Assembly (NCBI GenBank): GCA_003221035.1
Contig: QHUB01000038.1
Coordinates: forward strand, 1 to 35,196
DNA length: 35,196 bases
Direction: 5' to 3'
From: Gemmatimonadota bacterium
GTDB taxonomy: Bacteria; Gemmatimonadota; Gemmatimonadetes; Gemmatimonadales; GWC2-71-9
Positions 16,825-25,600 of this stretch are shown piece after piece. Positions within the stretch are counted from its first letter, which is position 1. Every line of letters starts with the position of its first letter. Made by a program: the position numbers and the translations under genes. Below the pieces are notes generated by a model. That model was not told the DNA's origin. It saw nothing but the letters and a program-made list of their open reading frames with translations, and searched no databases.

Positions 16825-17964
16825 GTGAACTGGCTGCTCGCGGCGCCGTGGATTCTGGCGCTACTGCTCATCTCCTTCCGCTACACGATGCGCCGGCCGC
16901 GGCTCCGCGATTACGAGCCCATCACGTCAGGACCGCTCGTCTCCGTGATAATCCCGGCGCGCAACGAGGCCCGCAACATCGAGCGCTGTGTGCGCTCCGT
17001 CCTCGGCACCCGGTACAGCCCCATCGAAGTGATCGTCGTAGATGACCGGTCCACCGACGGCACTGCCGAAATCGTCGAGCCCGCCACGGGCAACCGTCTG
17101 CGGCTCGTGCGCGGCGTCGATCCACCAGAGGGTTGGTTCGGAAAGCAGTGGGCCATCGTGCAAGGCTACAAAGTCGCGCGGGGTGAGCTCCTGCTCTTCG
17201 CCGATGCCGACACGCGCCATACGCCTGAGCTGCTACCCCGGGCGGTCTCAGGGCTTCAGCAGGAGCGCGCCGATCTCTTCACCGTACTGCCACGGCAGGA
17301 AATGCGGACGTTTTGGGAGCGTTTGATTCAGCCGCATGTCTTCGTCGCGCTCGAAAGCCGTTTTGCCTATCTCCCTTCGGTGAACCGCACGCGGACGCCC
17401 TGGAACGCGATCGCGAATGGGCAGTTCATTCTCACGCCGCGCGCTGCCTACGAGGAGGTTGGCACGCACGAGGCCGTGCGAGACGGCGTCGCGGACGACG
17501 TCATGCTCGCGCAACTGTACGTGCGCGCGGGGAAGGACATCTTCATCGCCCAGGCGCGCGAGTTCATGGCGACGCGCATGTACGCGTCGCTGGGCGAGAT
17601 CGTCGCCGGGTGGACCAAGAACCTGGCCACGGGCGCGCCACTCCTGGCGCCGCCAATTGGCATCATTCGCGCAGTGCTTCCATACGTGATGTGGCTGCCG
17701 GCATTGTTCTGGTTGTTGCCACCCATTCTCTGGCTCAGCGCGGGCTCGCACGTCGCCGCCATCGCCACCGTGGCTTCGTTGCTGACCTGGGTCGCCGTCT
17801 ATCTCGCCGAAGGCGCGCCGATCTGGTACGCGCTGCTCTATCCGATCGGCGCTGCCTTCGTCGGATTGATCATGTTGCGATCCGCGGGGCGCGGCCGACG
17901 CCGCATCGAATGGCGAGGTCGTACATATTCCAGCGACTCCACTAGAAGTACAGTCCGACAATGA
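16825..17964 (+). CDS. Membrane glycosyltransferase family 2 (HpnB-like)
   Basis: This 379-residue protein has one N-terminal membrane segment (LLAAPWILALLLISF), a cytoplasmic GT2 catalytic domain and three or four C-terminal membrane segments (about 275-350). Catalytic landmarks are VSVIIPARNEARNIERC, VIVVDDRSTDGTAEI, GWFGKQWAIVQGYKVARGELLLFADADT (DXD metal motif), and a DDVMLAQLYVRAG stretch. The layout and PPEGWFGKQWA resemble hopanoid-associated HpnB and carotenoid glycosyltransferases, but no hopanoid genes are in the window. GTG 16825 has no Shine-Dalgarno and follows the shared -10 by 5 bases. The 3' end overlaps a convergent gene by 23 bases. Confidence 0.83.
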   Translation: MNWLLAAPWILALLLISFRYTMRRPRLRDYEPITSGPLVSVIIPARNEARNIERCVRSVLGTRYSPIEVIVVDDRSTDGTAEIVEPATGNRLRLVRGVDPPEGWFGKQWAIVQGYKVARGELLLFADADTRHTPELLPRAVSGLQQERADLFTVLPRQEMRTFWERLIQPHVFVALESRFAYLPSVNRTRTPWNAIANGQFILTPRAAYEEVGTHEAVRDGVADDVMLAQLYVRAGKDIFIAQAREFMATRMYASLGEIVAGWTKNLATGAPLLAPPIGIIRAVLPYVMWLPALFWLLPPILWLSAGSHVAAIATVASLLTWVAVYLAEGAPIWYALLYPIGAAFVGLIMLRSAGRGRRRIEWRGRTYSSDSTRSTVRQ

Positions 17965-18541
17965 GAGATACGTTGAGACCTGATACGAACCATCCGTTTT
18001 CGGTGAGCTTGCTGGAGGGACTCTCGGTCTTTTGGTGCGAGTAACCCGCTGATACAATCGCAGTTCCGCCCAGCGACAGGTTCGGTGTTATCCAGTAACC
18101 TGCGCCCAACTCTCCGAATGGTCCTGCGCTCCAAGTCTTGAATGTGTATGCGGACCCCGAGAGAGTCTGCCTCCGATCCTGGTAACTTCCGGCGAGGCCG
18201 ATCGACTGAAATGAGCGGACCTTGTGGCGTGGCATCTGATAGAAACGCTTTCCCAAACCTACCACGACGTCCGCGAACCTATCTTTCGCGTCCGAGGTCG
18301 CACCCAGCGCGTCGGTCTGAGTACCGCTGAGAAACTCTCCGAAAAAGTCGACGCGGAGCATCAATGCGGACCGCGCGCTGGTGAAATGCAGGATGCCAAC
18401 GCCCATCAAATTTCCCGATGCGTCCACTTGCACGCCCCACTGGCCGGCATGGAATCCGGAAGTATCGACCGACGATTCCTGGGCGGCGAGACACAGTGGG
18501 GCCAGTGACAGCAGCAGAACCAACGAGTTGCGACGTTGCAT
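17942..18541 (-). CDS. Small outer-membrane beta-barrel protein
   Basis: This 199-residue protein has a signal peptide (MQRRNSLVLLLSLAPLCLAAQ). The body has alternating hydrophobic strands and Gly/aromatic turns (GLGKRFYQMP, FGELGAGYWITPNLSLGG) and a terminal Phe after NVSLIVGLYF, as for outer-membrane barrels of about eight strands. No specific family is recognised. ATG 18541 is preferred over one 78 bases upstream because it opens the signal peptide; AAGG lies about 9 bases before it. The gene follows the Ni/Co transporter gene on the same strand after an 84-base gap, so a link is possible but not shown. Confidence 0.72.
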   Translation of the reverse strand: MQRRNSLVLLLSLAPLCLAAQESSVDTSGFHAGQWGVQVDASGNLMGVGILHFTSARSALMLRVDFFGEFLSGTQTDALGATSDAKDRFADVVVGLGKRFYQMPRHKVRSFQSIGLAGSYQDRRQTLSGSAYTFKTWSAGPFGELGAGYWITPNLSLGGTAIVSAGYSHQKTESPSSKLTENGWFVSGLNVSLIVGLYF

Positions 18542-18625
18542 GGGCAGGACCTTGGATAGGGGCTCCCAAGTCTGCCCACCGATGCGCCGTCGTTCAACGC
18601 GAAACGCGCCAAACGACATAATAAG

Positions 18626-19327
18626 CTACGAGCGCATCAGCACCTGCTGCGCGAGTGCCAAACCGGCCACGACACTCCCTATCGCCGCGCCCACGTGCAG
18701 GATCGTCGCCCAGCGCGCGCTGCGCTCTGCCGCGAACCGTATGAGCAGCGACAGCGTCAACGACACGCCCAACATCCCCATGACCGTTCCCGCGGCGAAG
18801 GCGGCGAAGTACGCGAGGCGCGACGTCGCGTCCGGCACGGCGGCGGCGAGCAGCGCGGCGATCGCGCCGCTCCCCGCCAGGCCATGCGCGATGCCGAAGC
18901 CGAGCGAACGCCGGGCGTCCGCGACCGTGTGGGCATGTGCGTGAGTGGAGGTGGTTGTGTGGCTATGAAGATGAAAGTGAGACGTCGCCGACGAGTGCGC
19001 GTGGAGATGCATGTGCCAGCCGCCGCGCACGTATCGCCAAATCACCACCGTTCCGAGGAGCACGAGCAGTGTGCCAACGACGAGCTCCGCGGCGGGCCAC
19101 AGCGCTGCCGGCAGCCGGATGCCGAGCACCACAATCACGCCGACCACGATGCCCACCGTGACCGAGTGGCCGACCCCCCAGACCAACCCCAGCCGTGCGG
19201 AAGCCCACAGCCGCGCTCCAGGCCGGGTGGCCAGCGTCGAGACGGCGGCCAGGTGGTCCGGCTCGAACGCATGCCGGAGTCCCAGAAGGAGGCCGATCCC
19301 CGCGACGCCAAAGAGGTTGGGGCTCAT
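18626..19327 (-). CDS. Nickel/cobalt transporter (NiCoT/HoxN-HupN-like)
   Basis: This 233-residue inner-membrane protein has about six hydrophobic segments. The signature RHAFEPDH in the first segments gives His19-X4-Asp24-His25, the HX4DH motif of nickel/cobalt permeases; GVGHSVTVG is a second conserved stretch. A cytoplasmic or periplasmic loop at about 104-133 is rich in His (HMHLHAH, HFHLHSH, HAHAHT) and probably binds metal. At 233 residues it is shorter than classical HoxN. The AT-rich leader contains TAGGCTAA (19341-19348 region), the same core as the mntR operator. Confidence 0.83.
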   Translation of the reverse strand: MSPNLFGVAGIGLLLGLRHAFEPDHLAAVSTLATRPGARLWASARLGLVWGVGHSVTVGIVVGVIVVLGIRLPAALWPAAELVVGTLLVLLGTVVIWRYVRGGWHMHLHAHSSATSHFHLHSHTTTSTHAHAHTVADARRSLGFGIAHGLAGSGAIAALLAAAVPDATSRLAYFAAFAAGTVMGMLGVSLTLSLLIRFAAERSARWATILHVGAAIGSVVAGLALAQQVLMRS

Positions 19328-19354
19328 GTGAGCACAGAATTTAGCCTATTCTTT
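19328..19354. promoter_or_regulatory. Divergent leader with DtxR-like core
   Basis: This AT-rich gap before the Ni/Co transporter (minus) and the sigma factor (plus) contains TTAGCCTA at 19341-19348, the complement of the mntR operator core. A single half site in a short gap is weak evidence. Confidence 0.3.
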
Positions 19355-19408
19355 ATGAAGGACCCCTTATTACAACCCTTTGCAGCACTTGGCTATCCAA
19401 CTTCGTGC

Positions 19409-19960
19409 ATGCCCAGACAGGTGCTCGAGGACACTCTGACTGCTGACTCCATAGCGGCTGACACGGCCCTCGCGGCAAGCGGGGACGCCAGTGCCTTCGA
19501 GCGGTTGTATCAGGCCCATGTTGCCCGGGTCCATACACTGGTGCGTCGCATGTTGAACGTGGACGAAGCCGACGACGTGACGCAGGACGTATTTATTCGG
19601 GCCTGGCAAAAGCTGTCGACGTTTCGCGGCGAGGCGGCGTTCGGAACGTGGCTGCACCGGCTGGCGGTGAATGTGGTGTTGGCGCGGCGCAAAAGCGTCG
19701 GGATCGAACGGGGCCGCTTCGTCACGGACGACGAGCCGCTCGCCGGTGCGACTTCGAAGCGCACGACGCCGGAGCTCTCGATGGATTTCGAGGAGGCGCT
19801 GGCAAGCCTCCCTGAAGGAGCAAGACAGGTGTTCGTGTTGCACGACGTGGAAGGGTATCGCCACGAAGAGATCGCGCGCATGCTCGGCGTCGTGCCGGGC
19901 ACGTCGAAATCGCAGCTGCATCATGCGCGGATGGCGCTGCGGAGGCACTTGGATCGATGA
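19409..19960 (+). CDS. ECF-type RNA polymerase sigma factor
   Basis: This 183-residue sigma-70 factor of the extracytoplasmic-function group has region 2 (AFERLYQAHVARVHTLVRRM... DDVTQDVFIRAWQKL, GTWLHRLAVNVVLARR) and region 4 (LPEGARQVFVLHDVEGYRHEEIARMLGV, SQLHHARMALRRHL). It would direct polymerase to envelope-stress promoters. The start is uncertain: ATG 19409 is chosen, while ATG 19355 in the same frame would add 18 residues; neither has a Shine-Dalgarno. The stop overlaps the anti-sigma start as ATGA, so both proteins are made in step. The downstream genes for two exported DUF4097 proteins are probable members of the same operon and perhaps its targets. Confidence 0.9.
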   Translation: MPRQVLEDTLTADSIAADTALAASGDASAFERLYQAHVARVHTLVRRMLNVDEADDVTQDVFIRAWQKLSTFRGEAAFGTWLHRLAVNVVLARRKSVGIERGRFVTDDEPLAGATSKRTTPELSMDFEEALASLPEGARQVFVLHDVEGYRHEEIARMLGVVPGTSKSQLHHARMALRRHLDR

Positions 19961-20622
19961 CTGATAAGTGGACGAACCGGCTTTCGGAGTATATCGACGG
20001 CGAGCTCGATAGCGCCGAGCAGGCTGCACTCGAGGAGCATCTCGCGACCTGCGGACATTGCTACGCGACCCTCGGCGACCTGCGCCAGGTCGTCGGCCGC
20101 GCGAAGCAGCTCGAGGATCGCAAACCCACGAACGATCTCTGGGGCGGAATTCGCGCCGGGATCGCGCGGAGCGAGCCTCGGCGCCATGCGCCGGTGGTGG
20201 CGAAGCGCCGCTTCAGCTTCTCCGTCCCGCAGCTTCTTGCCGCGAGCATTGCGTTGATGCTGATGACCGGCAGCGGGATGTGGGTCGCGCTCCACCAGCC
20301 TTCCCGTACGGTCACGCCTGACTTCATCGCGGGTCGGGAGACGCGACGGCCTCCAAACGTCAATGTGAACTGGACACGATCCACCGACGCGGCGATTGCC
20401 GACTTGCAGGTGGCGCTGGATCAGAACGAGAACCGGCTCGACACCGCGACGGTCCGGGTCGTGCGGCAGAATCTTGCGATCATCGATCGGGCGATCGCGG
20501 ATGCGCGTGCCGCCCTGGACAAAGATCCGGGCAACACATACTTGAGCCTCCACCTCGCTGATACAATGCGGCGCAAAGTGGAGCTATTGCGGCGGGTGAA
20601 CGACCTCGCCGCTCGATCCTAA
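19957..20622 (+). CDS. Zinc-finger anti-sigma factor, membrane-anchored
   Basis: This 221-residue protein starts with a zf-HC2 anti-sigma domain: LSEYIDGELD then HLATCGHC, giving His28, Cys32 and Cys35 as zinc ligands. One membrane segment (about 88-111, VPQLLAASIALMLMTGSGMWVAL) separates the cytoplasmic sigma-binding part from a periplasmic domain with heptad-like helices (ADLQVALDQNENRLDTATVRVV). It should hold the upstream sigma factor inactive until an envelope signal arrives. ATGA overlap with the sigma gene fixes the start. GGGAG at the 3' end already belongs to the next gene's ribosome site, showing that the operon continues. Confidence 0.88.
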   Translation: MTDKWTNRLSEYIDGELDSAEQAALEEHLATCGHCYATLGDLRQVVGRAKQLEDRKPTNDLWGGIRAGIARSEPRRHAPVVAKRRFSFSVPQLLAASIALMLMTGSGMWVALHQPSRTVTPDFIAGRETRRPPNVNVNWTRSTDAAIADLQVALDQNENRLDTATVRVVRQNLAIIDRAIADARAALDKDPGNTYLSLHLADTMRRKVELLRRVNDLAARS

Positions 20623-20635
20623 AGGGAGCACGAAC

Positions 20636-21745
20636 ATGGTTGCAACGCTGGCCGCCGCGATGCTGGTCGCTATGGCGGGAGCATCGCAGAGACAATCGGA
20701 TACGAGTTTCGCCGTGCCGGCCGGCGCAAGCCTCTCGGTCAACAATTTTGGCGGCGGGATCACGGTCCACGGCTGGTCCGAGAACCGCGTGAAGGTGCAC
20801 GCGGAGACGGGCCGGCGCGGGCGGGTGGACGTGTCGCTGGTGGGGAACACCGTAGTCGTGAAGACCGGCAGCCGCGAAGGCGCGCCGTCGGTGATCGATC
20901 TGGATGTCACGGTGCCCCAGTCGATGGGGCTGACCCTCGGAGGAACGTACGCGGACATCACGGTGGACGGCATGCAGGGCGCCATCAGCGCCGAAACCGT
21001 GAACGGCGAGGTCAACGTGCGCGGGGGCAAAGGGATCATCACGCTGCACTCGATTCAGGGAAGCGTGACACTTGCCGACGCCTCCGGCCGAATCGAGGTG
21101 AACTCCGTCAATGAAGATGTCGAGCTCTCGAACATCAATGGCGAGATCAAGGTCGAAACCACGAATGGCGAAGTGCGCCTGACCGGCATTCAGTCGTCCA
21201 GCGTGGACGCCGGGACGATCAACGGGGACGTGCTCTATGAGGGCACAGTCACCGACGGCGGCTCCTACAGCCTGGGCTCGCACAACGGTGATATCACGGT
21301 CTCCATTCCCGAGCGCGCGAACGTGACCATTACGGCGGCGACCGCAAACGGCGACATCGACTCGAGCTTCCCGCTTCCGATGACACAGGGGCCCGGCAAG
21401 CACCGCAAGACGTTCAAGATCGGCTCGGGGAGCGCGCGGATGGAGCTGGAGTCGTTCCAGGGCGACATCGAGCTGCGCCGCCCCGCGGAGCTGCGTGAGC
21501 AAATCGATCGCAGGAAGCACGAGCATGAGGAACGCGACAACGACAAGGATCGCGACTCCGATACCAGCTTCAGCTTTGATTGGAGCAGTGTGAGCACGTA
21601 CGCAACGCGGTACGCGGCGAGCTATGCCCCGAAGTATGCGGCGCAGTACGCGGCGCAGTACGCCCCGCGCTACGCGCGCCAATACGCGAAGATGTACAGT
21701 CGCCAATACAAGCAGGCGTACAAGAACAACCATGATGAGAAATGA
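20636..21745 (+). CDS. Exported DUF4097 beta-repeat protein with tyrosine-periodic tail
   Basis: This 369-residue protein has a hydrophobic leader (MVATLAAAMLVAMAGA). Many short beta-strand repeats of DUF4097 type follow, marked by NGD/NGE turns (TVNGEVNVRGGKG, NINGEIKVETTNGEV, SHNGDITVSIPE), forming a likely right-handed beta-helix to about residue 285. A charged linker rich in Asp/Lys/Arg/His (about 288-312) leads to a tail, residues 322-365, of eleven four-residue units beginning with Tyr, mostly YAXX. The tail is basic and carries one Tyr every fourth residue. AAGGGAG (20623-20629) gives a strong ribosome site. The gene follows the sigma/anti-sigma pair and precedes a paralogue lacking the tail. 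Role unknown; a cell-surface or periplasmic scaffold is an inference. Confidence 0.82.
   Translation: MVATLAAAMLVAMAGASQRQSDTSFAVPAGASLSVNNFGGGITVHGWSENRVKVHAETGRRGRVDVSLVGNTVVVKTGSREGAPSVIDLDVTVPQSMGLTLGGTYADITVDGMQGAISAETVNGEVNVRGGKGIITLHSIQGSVTLADASGRIEVNSVNEDVELSNINGEIKVETTNGEVRLTGIQSSSVDAGTINGDVLYEGTVTDGGSYSLGSHNGDITVSIPERANVTITAATANGDIDSSFPLPMTQGPGKHRKTFKIGSGSARMELESFQGDIELRRPAELREQIDRRKHEHEERDNDKDRDSDTSFSFDWSSVSTYATRYAASYAPKYAAQYAAQYAPRYARQYAKMYSRQYKQAYKNNHDEK
21599..21730 (+). repeat. Eleven 12-base units encoding Tyr-Ala-X-X
   Basis: The units begin TAC or TAT every 12 bases, encoding YATR, YAAS, YAPK, YAAQ (twice), YAPR, YARQ, YAKM, YSRQ, YKQA and YKNN. DNA identity between units is moderate, so the periodicity is kept at protein level. 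Confidence 0.9.
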
Positions 21746-21756
21746 CAGGAGGTCTC

Positions 21757-22539
21757 ATGCGTAGTCTCGCGGTTGCCGCGCTCCTTTGTCTGACCGGCGC
21801 GGCCGTGGCAGCAGGGCAGGATTTCAACTGGCATGGCCGGCTCGCCGCGGGCAAGCGGCTCGAGATCAAAGGCGTGAACGGCGACGTCCGCGCCGTCCTG
21901 GCGAGCGGCGCCGAGGCGGTCGTCAACGCGCGCAAGCACGGACACCGCTCCGATCCTGACGACGTGGAGATCAGGGTCGTGCCGTCGGACGATGGCATCA
22001 CCATCTGCGCCGTCTACCCGACGCCGTCGCGCGCTCACCACGACAACACCTGCGAGCCCGGCGACAACTGGCACTCGAACACCGAGAACAATGACGTCGT
22101 GGTCGATTTCGAGGTGCAAGTACCCGCCGGCGTGGTCTTCGACGGCAGGACCGTGAACGGCGAGATGTCGGCTGAGGGACTCAAGGCGGATGTGCGCGCG
22201 AGCACGGTGAATGGCAGCGTGAAGGTGACCACGACGGGGCTCGCCGAGGCGTCCACCGTGAACGGCTCGGTGTACGCGCAGATGGGACGCACGAACTGGA
22301 CCGACGAGATCGAGTTCAGCACCGTCAACGGGCGGATCACGCTGGTTCTTCCCGATGGCGAGCTCAATACCGAGATCCGGGCCAGCACGGTGAATGGAGA
22401 AATCGAGTCTGATTATCCGGTGACCGTCTCCGGCCGGTTCGGGCCGCGGAAGATGCGTGGCACGATCGGAACGGGCGGCCGCACGCTGAGTCTCAGTAGT
22501 GTGAACGGAGACATTCTACTGAAGAAGGGCACGCAATAG
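21757..22539 (+). CDS. Exported DUF4097 beta-repeat protein, second copy
   Basis: This 260-residue paralogue of the upstream protein has a clear signal peptide (MRSLAVAALLCLTGAAVAAGQ). Its body is built of short strands ending in a VNG turn (GVNGDV, TVNGEM, STVNGSV twice, STVNGRI, STVNGEI, SVNGDI), as expected for a DUF4097 beta-helix. Two Cys (about 89 and 101) could pair. ATG 21757 is preferred to one at 21742 that overlaps the previous stop codon, because of the signal peptide and the near-perfect AGGAGGT at 21747-21753. It is the last gene before a strong terminator. It lacks the tyrosine-periodic tail of its neighbour. Confidence 0.85.
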   Translation: MRSLAVAALLCLTGAAVAAGQDFNWHGRLAAGKRLEIKGVNGDVRAVLASGAEAVVNARKHGHRSDPDDVEIRVVPSDDGITICAVYPTPSRAHHDNTCEPGDNWHSNTENNDVVVDFEVQVPAGVVFDGRTVNGEMSAEGLKADVRASTVNGSVKVTTTGLAEASTVNGSVYAQMGRTNWTDEIEFSTVNGRITLVLPDGELNTEIRASTVNGEIESDYPVTVSGRFGPRKMRGTIGTGGRTLSLSSVNGDILLKKGTQ

Positions 22540-22593
22540 GTCCGGCCCGCAGTCTTTCGGTACCCAATCTCAGCAAGCGCTGAATCACCTTAG

Positions 22594-22619
22594 GCCCCTC
22601 TCTGTCGAGAGGGGCTTTT
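22594..22619 (+). terminator. Intrinsic terminator after the sigma/DUF4097 operon
   Basis: A 9-base-pair perfect stem (22594-22602 with 22607-22615, GCCCCTCTC/GAGAGGGGC) encloses the loop TGTC and is followed by TTTT. The descending arm contains AGGGG, which stands 6 bases before the GTG of the methyltransferase gene, so the hairpin could also hide that ribosome site in read-through RNA. Confidence 0.9.
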
Positions 22620-22620
22620 G

Positions 22621-25600
22621 GTGTTGCGGGACATCCTCGCCCGCACGACTCAGATCGAGCAGCTTGGCGCGCTGTTCGCGGCGCTCGGCTATGACGCCGT
22701 GTGGGAGCCGGTACCCGTCCGAGCCTGGCTCGGCGAGGTGGATGGCGTCGCCCGCGCCGCGCTCATCGCGCGCCACGGCGCGTTCCGGGTCTTTGCGCTG
22801 GAGGCAACAGTCCCGGAAGCCGCGGCACGGGCTGCCGCGCGCCGGCTCTCCGCCGGCGCCGAGCGCGGCCTGGCCTGCGCCCTCGGCGGTGCACCGCTGC
22901 GTCTGGTCTGCGCTGCCGGGCCGGTCGGCGTCCGAACGACGACCATCAACGTCACCGCGCCTGCGGGGGCCGCGCTCGCAACGCTCGAACGGCTCGTTCC
23001 AGCTGTCGGCGAAACGGCGCTCGCCTTGTCGCTGCGCATCGGCGAGGTGCTGGCGAGCGAAGGCGTCACACCGCGTTTCTTCCGCGCGTTTCGCGGCACG
23101 CTGGTGGACCTGACCGAGCAGCTTCGCACGCCGCGTTCCCGTCTCGACCGCCACACTCTGGCGTTGACCACACTGACTCGCGTGCTCTTCCTGTATTTCA
23201 TCCAGTCGAAAGGCTGGCTGGACGGCGACACGCGCTACGTCCCACACCTGCTCGACCGCGCCCTGTTCAGCCGGCGCCACTTCCATCGCTCGTTCCTGCA
23301 CGCGCTCTGCTTCGGTGCGTTGAATCGCCCGCCGGCACAGCGCAGTCGCGCGGTCCGGGCCTTGGGGAGAATTCCGTTCCTGAACGGCGGCCTGTTCGAG
23401 CCTACCGCGCTGGAACGCCTGCACCGTCCCGCGGAGTGGTCGAACGCCGCCTGGCGCGATGCCTTCGATCGCTTGTTCGAGCGCTTTCACTTTTCGGTGA
23501 GCGAACACGACGCCGGTGAATTCGTGGCGCCGGACATGCTGGGACGCGTGTTCGAAGGGGTGATGGACCCCGACGAGCGTCGGACCAGCGGCAGCTACTA
23601 CACCCCGGCCTCGCTCGTGCGCGAAATGGTGCGCGCGGGGCTCGAGGCGGCGCTCACCCATCGCTTTGGCATCTTGCCCGGCGCGGCGGCGCGCTGGGTG
23701 CACGAGCGCCGCGCACCAACACCCGCACCCAGTCTCAGAGGACTGACCGTCCTCGACCCCGCCGCCGGCTCGGGTGCCTTTCTCCTCGGCGCGCTCGACG
23801 AGCTGGTGGCACTCCGCTGCGCCGCCGGCGACGGCCCCGCCCTCGTCGTGAAACGCGATGTGCTCGCGCATTCGCTGTTTGGTGTGGACCTGACGCCCAC
23901 CGCCGTGCGCCTCACCGAGCTGCGACTGTGGCTCTCTCTCGTGGCCGACCAAAACGAGTCCGACGTGAATCGCGTGGCGCCGTTGCCCAATCTCGACGGG
24001 CATGTCCTGCAAGGCGATGCGCTCCTCGATCCGGTGATGCTCGCCGCCTCGATGGGTGGGCGCGCATTCCGGGCCGGCGCCGCCGACGTCCGCCGCCTGA
24101 CAGCGGCACGTCACAAGCATTTTCTGCTCGCCAGCCCCGAAAAACGGGCGGCGCAAGCCGAGCTGGACCGTGCGGAAGCAACGCTCGCGCGCCGGCTGCT
24201 CGATGAGGCTCTCGCCGCGCTCGAAGCGGCCATCGCGGAGCTGCTCGGCGCCGCCCGGAACCGCGACCTGTTCGGCCGGCGGCGCGCGCTGGACTCCGAG
24301 CAACGGCAACGGCTCCAGCGATTGCATCAGAGCTGGCGTGACTTGCGCACTGCACACCGCAAGCTGCGTCACGAGAAGGCCGTTCCTTTTTTCTCTTTCG
24401 AATCGCAGTTCGCCGACGTGATGCATCAGGGCGGGTTCGATCTGGTGATCGGGAATCCCCCGTGGGTGCGCGCCGAGCGGTTGCCTGCGCGTGTGCGCGA
24501 AGCGCTGGCGACGCGCTACTCGTGCTGGCGATCACCCGGCACCCGCGGTGGGGGCGGGGGGCGGGGGGGCTTCGCACATAAGCCCGATCTCGCGGTCGCG
24601 TTCACCGAAAGAGCGCTCGAGCTCGCGCGTCCGGCGGGCGTGGTAGCGCTGCTCGTTCCCGCCAAGCTCGCCACGAGCGGCTATGCGGAGCCGCTTCGAC
24701 GGCACTTGAGTGCCACGCGAATCGAGCGCGTCGCCCCCGTGCCTGAGCGCGTGTCCCATGCGTTCGGTGCCGCCGTGTACCCCATGGCGTTGGTGGTCGC
24801 GCGCGCCGATCCGGCGGGCACCGAAATCACCGCGACGGCCCTCGGCGCTAAACCGTCGGTGCCCGGCGTGCCTCAACGTCAATTGCAGCGTGATGGCGAG
24901 GGACCCTGGATCCTCACGCCTCAAGCCGAACGCGTCCGCAGCAGGCTGCTTGCGGACTTCCCCACCGTGGGCGATCGCTGGACCCCGCAGCTGGGTGTGA
25001 AGACCGGCGCGGACGATCTCTTTGTGTTGGCGCAAGAGTGTTCCGGCACGCGGCCCGCGATTCGTGGGCGCGACATTGCTGCCTTCCACTGCCGGCCGCG
25101 CCGGTACGTGCTGTGGACGCACGGCGCCGATGGCCTGCCGCTCGCGCGCTTGCCGCGGGATCTCACGGAGCGACTGGCGCGGCATGAGGCACGGTTACGC
25201 CGCCGCGCCGACTACAGATCTGGCCCGCCCTGGCAATTATTTCGCACCGCACTGGGATTCGCGGCCCATCGGGTTGTCTGGCCGGACCTCGCGCGCAGGC
25301 TCGCCGCGGCCGTGCCGGCGCCGCAGCTGGTACCACTTAACACGGTCTACGGCATTGCGACGCGTGATGCCGAAGACGCGGCATCCTTGGCCGCCTTGTT
25401 CAACTCCCGGTGGCTCACGGCGCTCGCCCGTCTCGTCGCGGATCCGGCTCGAGGCGGGTTCCGCCGTTTCAACGCGCGCGTCGTCGCAGGTCTCCCGATC
25501 CCGCCGCTCGGGTCGCCGGTCTGGGCCGAGTTGGCCCGTCGCGGCGCCGCCCGCGAGCCGGCCGACGACCTCGTCGCCGATGCCTTCAACCTCGATGATA

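Noticed and set aside
18695-19408. Extension of the sigma factor frame far upstream over the Ni/Co transporter gene
   Set aside because: The added part is antisense to a clear transporter with the HX4DH motif, and shows no sigma-factor likeness.
19370-19408. ECF autoregulatory promoter before the sigma gene
   Set aside because: No convincing paired -35 AAC-type and -10 motif could be fixed by eye.
22585-24426. Long open frame antisense to the methyltransferase gene
   Set aside because: The translation is Arg/Gln/Gly-rich without domain likeness and mirrors the codon bias of the sense gene, whose methylase motifs are clear.
25022-25579. Extension of the helicase frame into the methyltransferase gene
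   Set aside because: The translation there is out of frame with the methylase C-terminal domain and lacks helicase motifs.
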